Origin: an uncultured Aquimarina sp.
Lineage (GTDB): Bacteria; Bacteroidota; Bacteroidia; Flavobacteriales; Flavobacteriaceae
NCBI GenBank assembly: GCA_937958735.1
Contig: CALGNG010000376.1
Span: 1-8,864 of the forward strand
DNA length: 8,864 nucleotides
Reading direction: 5' to 3'
Shown here piece after piece: positions 1 through 7,219 of this stretch. How positions within the stretch are numbered: the stretch's first letter is position 1; each line of letters opens with the position of its first letter. A program made the position numbers and the translations under genes. Under the pieces are notes generated by a model. That model was not told the origin of the DNA. It saw only the letters and a program-made list of their open reading frames with translations, and made no database searches.

Positions 1-1669
1 TGTTAATTTCTGGATTTGGAATTTCTTTAGTAGTTCCATCAGCCAAATAAATTTGAATAGAACTAACTGCGGTATTTTTTCCTAAACCAAAAGTTAGGGT
101 AGCTGTTTGGTCAGATGCTAAACCTTCTCCGATTACATAAGTGTCGGATAATATAGATCCATCGGTTTTATTTACTACCACTCGTGCACCAGCATAAGTA
201 ACCGTTTCTGGGAAACGAACGGCAATATAGCTAGCCTCTCCACCTTTGTTTATTTTAGCTTTCATTTTACCAGCAATATTGGCAAAAACTAAATCTGGGT
301 ATCCATCCAAGTTAAAATCGCTAGAAAGTGGTGTTATACCATAGTTTTTGTTAATAGCATTAGCTTGATCTTCTACGGCAGCAAAAGTACCGTCGGCTCT
401 TTGGATTAAGAAACGACCAGGAAGTTTAAACAATTTATGAGGAGGAAAGTCCACATAGTTTTCTGCTACCACAAGGTCTTGTTTTCCGTCTAAGTTAAAA
501 TCTTCGAAGATCGCACCCCAAGAAAATTCAAAATCGGCCACTTTAGTTTCTTTAGCTACATCGGTAAACGTAAAATCTCCATTGTTTTTAAACAACATCC
601 AATCTCCAATAAAAGCATCTTCTTTAGCTAAATCTCCGCGGGCTAATACTTCTGGTACAGAGCTTCCTGTGTTAGAGAAAAAGAAATCTACGTTTCCGTC
701 GTTATTATAATCTCCAACAGCAATACCCATTGGGTAAGCATATTTACCTGTAGTAGGGTTAGGCTTCATGGTAAAGCTTTTACCATTGTTATTTTTATAA
801 GTACGTACCTCTCCAGTATCGTGTGCTACAACTAGGTCTAAATAAGAATCGTTATCTATATCTACAAAAATTCCCATAAAGGTATTGTGGACATAAGTTA
901 AGCCCATTTTTGCCGTAGCATCGGTAAAGGTATTGTCTCCATTGTTAAGCATTAATAAACTAGAAGAGCCATAATTAAAATCTTTAAAGATAGTCTGACC
1001 TTCCATTTTGTTTAACTTAATGTAATTGCTTACAAATAAGTCGGCATGACCATCGCGGTTTACATCTCCTATAGTTAAAGAAGCAGCTACCGATTTTTCG
1101 TTAAAAGGCACTTCGATTTTCTTTACCTCAAAACCACTTCCAGTGTTGCGGTACCAAAGTACACCGTAGTCTCCGGTTAGTAATAAATCGGTGTTACCAT
1201 CACTATCTAAATCAAAAGAAGCCGCACCAAAAGTAGAAGTGTTTACCGGTTTTTTAGGAAAACCAATTTTAGAAGAGATGTCTTCGAAATCTCCATTATT
1301 ATATTTAAAAACGGTATCTTCTTGGGTGACTCCACCAGCTACAAAAACCTCATCAACACCATCGTTATCAATATCAATCATAGCACTACCCATTAATGGT
1401 AACGATTTTTTGTTATCAAATATGTTTTCCGATGGGAAACTAGCGTTTTTAAATTGTGGAATTTCATTTTTAGGAACGCTGTAGTCGCAAGAGTGGAATT
1501 TGTTTCCAAAATTGTCTGCAGGAAGTCCGTCTTCTGTCTTGCAGTTTGCAGAGAATTTCCCCCAACTTACTGCGGTGTAAGGATTTTTAGCGTCTGATTT
1601 AAAGAAGACCAAAAGACCCACGACGACTAATACAATTACGGCCAGTAGACCTAGTAAAACTTTTTTCAT
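1..1669 (-). CDS. FG-GAP/VCBS-repeat protein with ASPIC/UnbV domain, membrane-anchored; C-terminus cut by window edge
   Basis: The frame is open without a stop from the ATG at 1669 to the left edge, giving 556 codons and continuing outside. Residues 1-25 start MKK and carry one hydrophobic segment (about 4-23) with no lipobox Cys, so it looks like a signal anchor or signal peptide facing the periplasm. At least seven calcium-loop repeats of the DxDxDG type follow, beginning near residues 99 (DIDNDGVDE), 153 (DLDSDGNTD), 202 (DVNRDGHAD), 270 (DIDNDSYLD), 320 (DYNNDGNVD), 390 (DFNLDGKQD) and 451 (DFNLDGYPD), as in integrin-like beta-propellers. From about 470 the sequence fits an ASPIC/UnbV (CRTAC1-like) domain, with FGLG at 527-530 and a following ADG turn. 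Such proteins are extracytoplasmic and presumably bind proteins or glycans, but no precise role can be assigned. The upstream membrane-protein gene ends 11 nt before this start, which suggests cotranscription. No Shine-Dalgarno is visible, which is normal for this phylum. Confidence 0.9.
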   Translation of the reverse strand, partial: MKKVLLGLLAVIVLVVVGLLVFFKSDAKNPYTAVSWGKFSANCKTEDGLPADNFGNKFHSCDYSVPKNEIPQFKNASFPSENIFDNKKSLPLMGSAMIDIDNDGVDEVFVAGGVTQEDTVFKYNNGDFEDISSKIGFPKKPVNTSTFGAASFDLDSDGNTDLLLTGDYGVLWYRNTGSGFEVKKIEVPFNEKSVAASLTIGDVNRDGHADLFVSNYIKLNKMEGQTIFKDFNYGSSSLLMLNNGDNTFTDATAKMGLTYVHNTFMGIFVDIDNDSYLDLVVAHDTGEVRTYKNNNGKSFTMKPNPTTGKYAYPMGIAVGDYNNDGNVDFFFSNTGSSVPEVLARGDLAKEDAFIGDWMLFKNNGDFTFTDVAKETKVADFEFSWGAIFEDFNLDGKQDLVVAENYVDFPPHKLFKLPGRFLIQRADGTFAAVEDQANAINKNYGITPLSSDFNLDGYPDLVFANIAGKMKAKINKGGEASYIAVRFPETVTYAGARVVVNKTDGSILSDTYVIGEGLASDQTATLTFGLGKNTAVSSIQIYLADGTTKEIPNPEIN

Positions 1670-1680
1670 TTTAGTTTATA

Positions 1681-2337
1681 TTAATTATTGATTGATTTGT
1701 TTTTAGTATTTTGATATAAAATAATTCCAAAAAATATGAAGTGCGTAACATTCATAGCAATAGGTGCAATGTATACGCCTAGTGGTTTAAACCATGCTAG
1801 AGAAGAAATAACTAGTATTAATAATACTATAGGATTAAAAACAGCTAGCCATTTAGGCATATTAATATTGTTTTTTAAAACTAAGGTTACGTATATAGTC
1901 GATACGGCAAGTATTAATATGCGTAATGCCCATACTGTGGATTGGTAGTGTTTTTCGTAAGAAGCTAAATAAAATTCGAAATCTGGAGTATTTAAACTAC
2001 GCTGTAAAACTTCTGCAGCAAAATATCTAGAAGATATGTACACACCTCCATAAGAAAAGGACAATACACCTGCAATAAATAATAGAGTAGCTAAAAACTG
2101 ATTAGTGCTTTTGAAAAAACGCATTAAACCATAATAGCCCGCAAAGTAGAAAGGAGCGGCATATATTGCAAAAAAATGCCCTTTACTAGCTCTTTCTAGC
2201 GGTACAGTATATAACATAGAAATTTCCCCAGAAGGGCCTTCTGGTAAAAAATGAATTAAAAATTCTCCAATACCCACCAATACAGAGGCTATTAGCCCTA
2301 TAATTAATAGTGCTTTAGTTGAAATAGTTTTGATCAT
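1681..2337 (-). CDS. Six-helix integral membrane protein of unknown function
   Basis: This 218-residue protein starts at ATG 2337 and ends with TAA at 1681. I count six likely membrane segments, at about residues 8-30, 53-74, 80-101, 135-155, 163-184 and 188-209. A loop around 108-133 is rich in polar and aromatic residues (including FYLASYEKHY), and the C-terminus is short, basic and Asn-rich. No catalytic motif, transporter signature or cofactor-binding pattern is evident. It may belong to one of the small Bacteroidota DUF membrane families (DUF6796 came to mind), but that is recollection and not a demonstrated match. The stop lies 11 nt before the ATG of the FG-GAP repeat gene on the same strand, so the two are probably one operon and may work together at the inner membrane and periplasm. 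An 11-bp direct repeat lies 49-88 bp upstream of the start. Confidence 0.85.
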   Translation of the reverse strand: MIKTISTKALLIIGLIASVLVGIGEFLIHFLPEGPSGEISMLYTVPLERASKGHFFAIYAAPFYFAGYYGLMRFFKSTNQFLATLLFIAGVLSFSYGGVYISSRYFAAEVLQRSLNTPDFEFYLASYEKHYQSTVWALRILILAVSTIYVTLVLKNNINMPKWLAVFNPIVLLILVISSLAWFKPLGVYIAPIAMNVTHFIFFGIILYQNTKNKSINN

Positions 2338-2385
2338 AGTTAGTTAATCTTAAGTAATGTGGTTGATTTTATAGTGATTAAAATA

Positions 2386-2425
2386 AATAAAGTTAATTTT
2401 TTAACCTTTGTCTTAATAAAGTTAA
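2386..2425. repeat. 11-bp direct repeat within a GTTAA-rich stretch upstream of the membrane-protein gene
   Basis: AATAAAGTTAA occurs at 2386-2396 and again at 2415-2425, a 29-bp period. Further GTTAA words start at 2343, 2435 and 2442, and the inverse TTAAC occurs at 2401 and 2448. On the minus strand each copy contains TAACTTTA, one base away from a Bacteroidota -7 element (TAnnTTTG). The cluster could be a regulator site or promoter tract for the gene starting at 2337, or chance in AT-rich DNA. Confidence 0.4.
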
Positions 2426-3098
2426 ATTTCTTACGTTAAATGTTAAATTAACTAAGCAAACTATGAGATTTTAGGGTCTAGATAGGAATATTTTTTTTGA
2501 TTCTTATAGAAGAATTAATTATTTGGATAGTGATTTTTTAGAGTAAATGTGTGTATATAAATTGTTGTATTATAATTTGTTGTAGTCTGTTTCGGTTTTG
2601 TTTTGTTAAATTTTATAGAGAAGGTGATTAGGTAAATAATTTAACTATGTTACTTAAATTAAATTTATGTGTAATTTTTAATTTTTTTAGATAAAACCAA
2701 TAGTTAAACTAGTATAACTAATTTTTACTGTTAATTTAGTATAGTCTATTTACAGCATATCTAAAATTAGTTTATTAAGCTGAATTCATATAATTAAATA
2801 TGACTATATGCAATATGTGTTGATGTTAAAATTTAGTTATGCAGTAGCATAGAAGAATTTTCTAGTAGATTATAAAATAGTGTAATTCTTAAACCTATTT
2901 TGCAGGAAGGCAAACAAATTTAGAATCACACTAGTCTTAAATATATAAAAAGTAGATAGTTATAATTTTTTATAAATGGGTCGAATCAAGAATAGGTTCG
3001 TAAAGTTTCTATTTTCTACTAGCTCGTATCTAATATAAGTGACATAATTTTAGAGACTTATAAAGTTGGATTTTTGGAAACGCAATATATTATTTCTC

Positions 3099-3115
3099 TT
3101 TGGGCTTGTCCCAAA
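3099..3115. repeat. Small perfect hairpin TTTGGG-N5-CCCAAA
   Basis: TTTGGG (3099-3104) and CCCAAA (3110-3115) form a perfect 6-bp stem around the loop CTTGT. It stands out because its surroundings contain almost no G or C runs. No T-run follows on either strand, so it is not a typical intrinsic terminator for uvrA, whose stop lies about 155 nt away. It may be a remnant of a mobile-element end or a structural RNA element, but neither is supported further. Confidence 0.35.
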
Positions 3116-3271
3116 AGGTCTAATTTAGAATGGTTTTATTATTTTTTTATAGTAAGTATCCTAAATTGATTTGTTTTCTTATTTCTAGATCTTTAGATTC
3201 TATATACTGTTTTATCGTAGATTCATTAATATATGGTTTTATTTTAAATAATATTTTTTAGACTAAACTTC

Positions 3272-6070
3272 CTATAATTTATCTTTTAAGTATAAACCCG
3301 TATGGGAGGTTTTAACTTTAGCTACTTCTTCGGGAGTACCTATGGCTACAATATTTCCCCCTTTGTCTCCACCTTCGGGGCCTATGTCAATTACGTGGTC
3401 GGCACATTTAATAAGATCTAGGTTATGTTCTATTACAATTACCGAATGTCCTTTTTCTATAAGTGCATTTAAAGAAGTAATTAGTTTTTGAATATCATGA
3501 AAGTGAAGTCCTGTTGTAGGCTCGTCAAAAATAAATAATACCTTATCTTTAGTTACTCCTTTTACTAAAAAGGAAGCTAATTTTATACGTTGTGCTTCTC
3601 CACCAGAAAGGGTGGCAGAGCTTTGTCCCAATTGGACATAGCCTAAACCTACATCTTGTAGAGGTTGTAGTTTTTTAATAATTTTTTTCTGGTCTCGCTC
3701 GTCAAAAAATGCAATGGCATCGTCTATGGTCATAGAAAGAATATCGTCGATATTTTTTTTATGAAACTGAATTTCTAATACTTCTTTTTTAAAGCGTTTT
3801 CCTTGGCATTGGTCGCACTCTAAATGCACATCTGCCATAAATTGCATTTCTATAGTTACTTCGCCCTCTCCTTTACATTTATCGCAACGTCCCCCATCTA
3901 CGTTAAAAGAAAAGTGTTTGGCAGAAAAATGACGCAATTGTGCCAAGCGTTGACTGGCATATAGGTTACGAATATCGTCATAGGCCTTAATATAGGTAAC
4001 AGGGTTAGAACGCGAAGAGCGTCCTATAGGATTTTGATCTATAAATTCTACCGATTTAATAGCATCGTAGCGCCCTTGTATGGCAGTAAAATGTCCTGCT
4101 TTATCGGTAAAAATTCCCAATTCTCTATTAAGGGCTGGGTACACAATTTTTTTAACCAATGTACTTTTTCCACTTCCAGAAACTCCTGTTATGGCTGTCA
4201 TAACTCCTAAAGGAATGGTTACATTTATGTTTTTAAGATTGTTTTCTCTAGCACCAATTACTTCTATATACTGGGTACTTTTACGTCTTTTTGTAGGTAC
4301 GGCAATTTCTAATTTTCCGTTTAGGTAGTTAGCGGTTAAGGTATTGGATTGTAGTAAATCTTTATAAGTGCCATTAGCCATTACATGTCCACCATAACTT
4401 CCTGCTTCGGGGCCAATATCTATAATTTGGTCTGCAGCCTTCATAATTTCCTCGTCATGCTCTACTACAATTACGGTATTACCTAAATCTCTAAGAGAAA
4501 TAAGTACAGCAATTAGTTTTTCGTTGTCTTTAGAGTGTAATCCAATACTAGGTTCGTCTAAGATATACATAGAGCCTACTAAACTACTGCCTAAAGAGGT
4601 GGCTAGGTTAATACGTTGAGATTCCCCTCCAGATAGTGTATTGGATTTTCTATTTAAGGTTAAATAATCCAAACCTACTAAGCTTAAAAATTCTAATCTG
4701 CTGTTAATCTCCTTTAATAAACGTTTAGCAATCTCGGCATCTGTAGTAGAAAGCTGTAGATTTTTAAAAAAAGGAATAAGCTCGGAGATAGGTTGCTCTA
4801 CCAATTGGTATAAACTAGTGTTATCTATTTTTACATTATTTACTTCATTACGGAGTCGTTTCCCTTTACAATCGGGACATTTTGTTTTACCTCGATAGCG
4901 AGAAAGCATTACTCTATTCTGTATTTTGTAAGCTTTAGCTTCTAGAAGGCTAAAAAAAGTATGGATTCCTTCAAAAAAACTATTTCCATTCCATACCAAA
5001 TCTTTTTGATCTTCGGTAAGTTCGAAATAAGGCTTGTGGATTGGAAAATCGAATTTATAAGCATTATTTACCAATAGGTCTTTATAAGCGCTCATGCTTT
5101 CTCCTTTCCATGCCACTATAGCATCTTCATAAATACTTTTAGAAGTATCTGGAATTACTAGGTCTTCGTCTATGCCTATAATATCACCATAGCCTTCGCA
5201 TTTGGAACAAGCACCGTAAGGGTTGTTAAAACTAAATAGATGTACATTGGGTTCTACAAAGGTAAGCCCATCCAATTCAAACTTATTGCTAAATTCTAAA
5301 TGGCTTTCGGTCTTGATGTCTTCGATACTGCAATAGCCTTTTCCTTCGTAAAAAGCGGTGCCAATAGCATCGGCCAGACGGTTAAAAAAGTCCTCGTCTT
5401 CTTTTATTACAATACGGTCTATAACTAGTTGGGTTGGAGTATTCTCTTCTAATAAAGTTTCTGCATTTAAGCGATGTACGGTTCCGTTTTGTTTTACACG
5501 GGCATAACCTTGTTGTAGTAAGACCTGTAGTTTTTCGTTAAGCGTCCTGCCTTCTTCTGCCTTTACAGGGGAAAGAAGAAGTAGCTTAGTGCCTATATCA
5601 AAATGTTTTACATGGGCAACTACATCGGTTACCGTATGCTTTTTTACCTCGTTTCCAGAAATAGGGGAGTAGGTATGGCCAATACGGGCATAGAGTAATT
5701 TAAGGTAGTCATAAATTTCTGTAGTAGTCCCTACAGTAGACCTAGGATTGGTAGAATTTACCTTTTGTTCTATCGCAATAGCAGGAGCAATCCCTTTTAT
5801 GTAATCTACTTTGGGTTTATTTAATCGTCCTAAAAACTGGCGGGCATAAGAAGATAAGCTTTCTACATACCTTCTTTGTCCTTCGGCATAGAGGGTATCA
5901 AAAGCCAAACTAGATTTCCCAGAACCAGATAACCCCGTGATTACTACTAGTTTATTTCTAGGAATTGCTACATCTATATTTTTTAAATTATGAAGTTTAG
6001 CTCCTTTTATTAAGATATATTCTTTAGGGCTTAAAGTAGCTAAGTCAAGGTTTTTTTTCAATACAGTCAT
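3272..6070 (-). CDS. uvrA: UvrA, excinuclease ABC subunit A
   Basis: UvrA is the DNA-damage-sensing ATPase of nucleotide excision repair; as a dimer it finds lesions and loads UvrB. Counting from the ATG at 6070 (932 aa, a normal length), the first ATPase has Walker [10 protein letters not shown] at about 46-54, signature LSGGESQR near 479 and Walker B YILDEP near 502. The second has Walker [10 protein letters not shown] near 629, signature LSGGEAQR near 821 and Walker B FIFDEP near 847. The C-terminal zinc module is complete: Cys 729, 732, 752 and 755 in C-x2-C-x19-C-x2-C spacing. In the insertion-domain module only the second Cys pair is present (CSKC, 288-291); the place of the first pair reads LDGLTF. 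A TTG 18 nt upstream (6088) extends the frame by six residues, but the ATG gives the more usual N-terminus. The gene is divergent from the sigma-factor gene. The stop is TAG at 3272-3274. Confidence 0.98.
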   Translation of the reverse strand: MTVLKKNLDLATLSPKEYILIKGAKLHNLKNIDVAIPRNKLVVITGLSGSGKSSLAFDTLYAEGQRRYVESLSSYARQFLGRLNKPKVDYIKGIAPAIAIEQKVNSTNPRSTVGTTTEIYDYLKLLYARIGHTYSPISGNEVKKHTVTDVVAHVKHFDIGTKLLLLSPVKAEEGRTLNEKLQVLLQQGYARVKQNGTVHRLNAETLLEENTPTQLVIDRIVIKEDEDFFNRLADAIGTAFYEGKGYCSIEDIKTESHLEFSNKFELDGLTFVEPNVHLFSFNNPYGACSKCEGYGDIIGIDEDLVIPDTSKSIYEDAIVAWKGESMSAYKDLLVNNAYKFDFPIHKPYFELTEDQKDLVWNGNSFFEGIHTFFSLLEAKAYKIQNRVMLSRYRGKTKCPDCKGKRLRNEVNNVKIDNTSLYQLVEQPISELIPFFKNLQLSTTDAEIAKRLLKEINSRLEFLSLVGLDYLTLNRKSNTLSGGESQRINLATSLGSSLVGSMYILDEPSIGLHSKDNEKLIAVLISLRDLGNTVIVVEHDEEIMKAADQIIDIGPEAGSYGGHVMANGTYKDLLQSNTLTANYLNGKLEIAVPTKRRKSTQYIEVIGARENNLKNINVTIPLGVMTAITGVSGSGKSTLVKKIVYPALNRELGIFTDKAGHFTAIQGRYDAIKSVEFIDQNPIGRSSRSNPVTYIKAYDDIRNLYASQRLAQLRHFSAKHFSFNVDGGRCDKCKGEGEVTIEMQFMADVHLECDQCQGKRFKKEVLEIQFHKKNIDDILSMTIDDAIAFFDERDQKKIIKKLQPLQDVGLGYVQLGQSSATLSGGEAQRIKLASFLVKGVTKDKVLFIFDEPTTGLHFHDIQKLITSLNALIEKGHSVIVIEHNLDLIKCADHVIDIGPEGGDKGGNIVAIGTPEEVAKVKTSHTGLYLKDKL

Positions 6071-6122
6071 AAACTCAAATATACGCAAATCGGTGTATAA
6101 TATGGGTTGGCTATTTATTGTG

Positions 6123-6130
6123 CAAAATTA
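6123..6130 (-). promoter_or_regulatory. Putative -7 element of the uvrA promoter
   Basis: Read on the minus strand this is TAATTTTG, a perfect match to the Bacteroidota -7 consensus TAnnTTTG, followed by CA. It would start transcription near 6117, giving a leader of roughly 45-50 nt before the uvrA ATG. A TTG at 6158-6156 could act as the -33 element, but the 25-nt spacer is longer than the usual 19-21. A second perfect match, TATATTTG at 6083-6076, is too close to the ATG for anything but a leaderless message and has no -33 partner. Confidence 0.5.
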
Positions 6131-6170
6131 AAAAAAATATAAAAAAAGTTTTTTACAATAAAAAAAAGTA

Positions 6171-6178
6171 TATATTTG
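6171..6178 (+). promoter_or_regulatory. Putative -7 element of the sigma-factor promoter
   Basis: TATATTTG matches the Bacteroidota consensus TAnnTTTG exactly and is followed by GA. Initiation would be near 6185, leaving an untranslated leader of about 80 nt before the ATG at 6266. No clean TTG is present at the -33 position; instead the upstream stretch is made of repeated A- and T-tracts (6127-6168), which may bend DNA or act like an UP element. Confidence 0.55.
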
Positions 6179-6265
6179 GAGTCTATTCATATAAAAAAAC
6201 GCCTATAGGATAATATTACTTTAAACAACAACTGATATTCTTTTAATAACAGCAAAGTGGTATTT

Positions 6266-6853
6266 ATGGGCAAATTGAAACTAACAGACTCTCAATTAGT
6301 ATCGGAGTATGTATCTGGAAACGAAAATTCTATTGGAATCTTAATAGAAAGACATCAACAACGTGTATTTAGCTTTATTTTTTCAAAAGTTTACGATAGG
6401 GACGTATCTAACGATATTTTTCAAGATACTTTTGTAAAAGTAATAAAAACCTTAAAAGCAGGTAAGTATAACGAAGAAGGTAAATTTTTACCTTGGGTTA
6501 TGCGTATAGCTCATAATTTGGTAATCGATTTTTTCCGTAAAGGAAATAGGATGCCAAAGTTTGACAACAGCCATGGCGAGTTTGATATTTTTTCTGTATT
6601 AAGCGATGATTCTTTAAATGCAGAATCTCAAATAATTAAGAGTCAAGTAGATATGGACATTCGAAATTTAGTAGAAGAATTGCCAGACGACCAGCGAGAA
6701 GTTTTGTTAATGAGGATGTATAACGAAATGAGCTTTAAAGAAATCTCTGAAAATACGGGAGTTAGCATTAATACTGCTTTGGGAAGAATGCGTTATGCTT
6801 TAATTAATCTTAGAAAATTAATCGAAAAACATCAGATAGTTTTGACGAATTAA
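6266..6853 (+). CDS. ECF-type sigma-70 family RNA polymerase sigma factor
   Basis: This 195-residue protein has the two-domain layout of ECF sigma factors and would direct RNA polymerase to a specific promoter set. Region 2 spans about residues 24-95 and includes SNDIFQDTFVKV (48-59, core-binding helix) and LPWVMRIAHNLVIDFFRK (75-92, the -10 recognition part). After an acidic linker (about 96-128), region 4 spans about 130-187, with LPDDQREVLLMR and the helix-turn-helix SFKEISENTGVSINTALGRM (156-175). An in-frame GTG at 6257 would add three residues; the ATG at 6266 is preferred. It is divergent from uvrA and followed after 79 nt by a 48-codon ORF. No recognisable membrane anti-sigma factor is adjacent, unlike many ECF systems of this phylum, so control may be transcriptional or by a distant partner. 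The regulon cannot be inferred here. Confidence 0.95.
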   Translation: MGKLKLTDSQLVSEYVSGNENSIGILIERHQQRVFSFIFSKVYDRDVSNDIFQDTFVKVIKTLKAGKYNEEGKFLPWVMRIAHNLVIDFFRKGNRMPKFDNSHGEFDIFSVLSDDSLNAESQIIKSQVDMDIRNLVEELPDDQREVLLMRMYNEMSFKEISENTGVSINTALGRMRYALINLRKLIEKHQIVLTN

Positions 6854-6854
6854 A

Positions 6855-6891
6855 AAAAAGTATAAGCGTGTATACTAAGTAAATACTTTTT
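6855..6891 (+). repeat. Inverted repeat after the sigma gene, possible weak terminator or attenuator
   Basis: AAAAAGTAT (6855-6863) is perfectly complementary to ATACTTTTT (6883-6891), with a 19-nt spacer. An alternative hairpin, GTATA (6860-6864) with TATAC (6871-6875), shares part of the left arm, so the two folds exclude each other. Nearly all pairs are A-U, so termination would be inefficient and readthrough into the 48-codon ORF is plausible. Confidence 0.4.
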
Positions 6892-6932
6892 GGCGTTATA
6901 GCTAGACATAAACAAAAAAAAGGGATTTTTAC

Positions 6933-7079
6933 ATGGCTAAACTTTACTCTAAAAAAATTTCAGAAAATAAGTCAAATTTGAAACCGGAACCTGAAACAAT
7001 TCAATTTTTATTAAGCTATTCGAAATCTTTAAGTGTTTTGAAGAATGAAAATTTCATATTTGAATTGAATAAAAATTAA
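6933..7079 (+). CDS. Small 48-residue protein of unknown function downstream of the ECF sigma gene
   Basis: The ATG at 6933 opens 48 codons ending in TAA at 7077-7079. The protein begins MAKLYSKKIS, has a basic N-terminal third, a central segment PEPETIQFLLSYSKSLSVLK that could form an amphipathic helix, and ends FELNKN. It has no signal peptide, membrane segment or Cys. Support for it being real comes from the setting: it fills the space between the sigma gene (79 nt upstream) and a strong terminator (31 nt downstream), and an AAAGGGA lies about 7 nt before the ATG, unusual in a phylum that seldom uses Shine-Dalgarno sites. I have the impression that similar short ORFs with a PET-I-x-F-LL-x-YSKSL core sit behind this sigma factor in other Flavobacteriaceae, but that is recollection only. 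It may modulate the sigma factor or be an unrelated small protein. Confidence 0.7.
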   Translation: MAKLYSKKISENKSNLKPEPETIQFLLSYSKSLSVLKNENFIFELNKN

Positions 7080-7110
7080 AAAAAAACTATTGTTGTTAAT
7101 AGTAAGTGTG

Positions 7111-7147
7111 AAAACCTTTTATTTCGTTAGAAATAGGAGGTTTTTTT
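7111..7147 (+). terminator. Strong rho-independent terminator of the sigma/small-ORF unit
   Basis: AAAACCTTTTATTTC (7111-7125) pairs over its whole 15-nt length with GAAATAGGAGGTTTT (7130-7144), using two G-U wobbles, around the tetraloop GTTA. The T-run 7141-7147 overlaps the end of the stem. It closes the sigma/small-ORF unit and separates it from tag. Confidence 0.88.
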
Positions 7148-7219
7148 GTTTCATTTAATATAGAGTGCTGATATAGTGAAATAAATAAAGTATTTTTAAA
7201 AGGTCTTTTAATATAGTAT

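Larger units (their letters stand above)
2338..3271. other. Gene-free, very AT-rich intergenic block of about 930 bp
   Basis: I find no credible gene on either strand between the uvrA stop and the membrane-protein start. Local structure seen: an 11-bp direct repeat at 2386-2425; small hairpins ATTCTT/AAGAAT at 2500-2515, TATGC/GCATA at 2838-2851 and TTTGC/GCAAA at 2899-2914; a TTTGGG/CCCAAA hairpin at 3099-3115; and a repeated TTGTTGTA at 2562-2569 and 2577-2584. A minus-strand frame without ATG runs for 36 codons from 3257 to 3150, just after the uvrA stop, and looks mildly protein-like. No strong terminator for uvrA was recognised. The best candidate -7 element for the membrane gene is an imperfect TAGTTTG at 2463-2457. 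A perfect TAAATTTG on the minus strand (2922-2915) lies too far upstream and lacks a -33 partner. The block could be decayed DNA or could hide a small RNA; neither is shown. Confidence 0.7.

Noticed and set aside
1191..1484. Open frame of 97 codons on the plus strand
   Set aside because: It lies entirely antisense within the FG-GAP repeat gene, whose frame is continuous and rich in family motifs.
1736..1948. Plus-strand open frame of 70 codons
   Set aside because: It is antisense to the six-helix membrane protein, and its product shows no domain or signal.
2500..2515. Hairpin ATTCTT-ATAG-AAGAAT as a terminator
   Set aside because: The T-run lies on the wrong side for a plus-strand transcript, and the minus strand has A residues after the stem, so neither direction gives an intrinsic terminator.
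2892..2998. Eight-base inverted pair AACCTATT / AATAGGTT about 100 bp apart, as possible mobile-element ends
   Set aside because: Too short and too close for a transposon, no transposase coding between, and expected by chance in AT-rich DNA.
2338..3271. CRISPR array or tandem-repeat locus in the gene-free block
   Set aside because: No repeat of 20 bp or more recurs at regular spacing; only the 11-bp direct repeat and an 8-bp repeat were found.
4080..4328. Plus-strand open frame of 82 codons inside uvrA
   Set aside because: It is the antisense shadow of the second Walker A region of UvrA; no independent signals.
6076..6083. Second perfect minus-strand TATATTTG next to the uvrA ATG
   Set aside because: It ends only 5 nt before the ATG, would require a leaderless mRNA, and no TTG lies 19-21 nt upstream.
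6071..6088. TTG start six codons upstream of the uvrA ATG
   Set aside because: The six extra residues (MRIFEF if initiated there) do not look like family sequence, and the ATG at 6070 gives a normal UvrA N-terminus.
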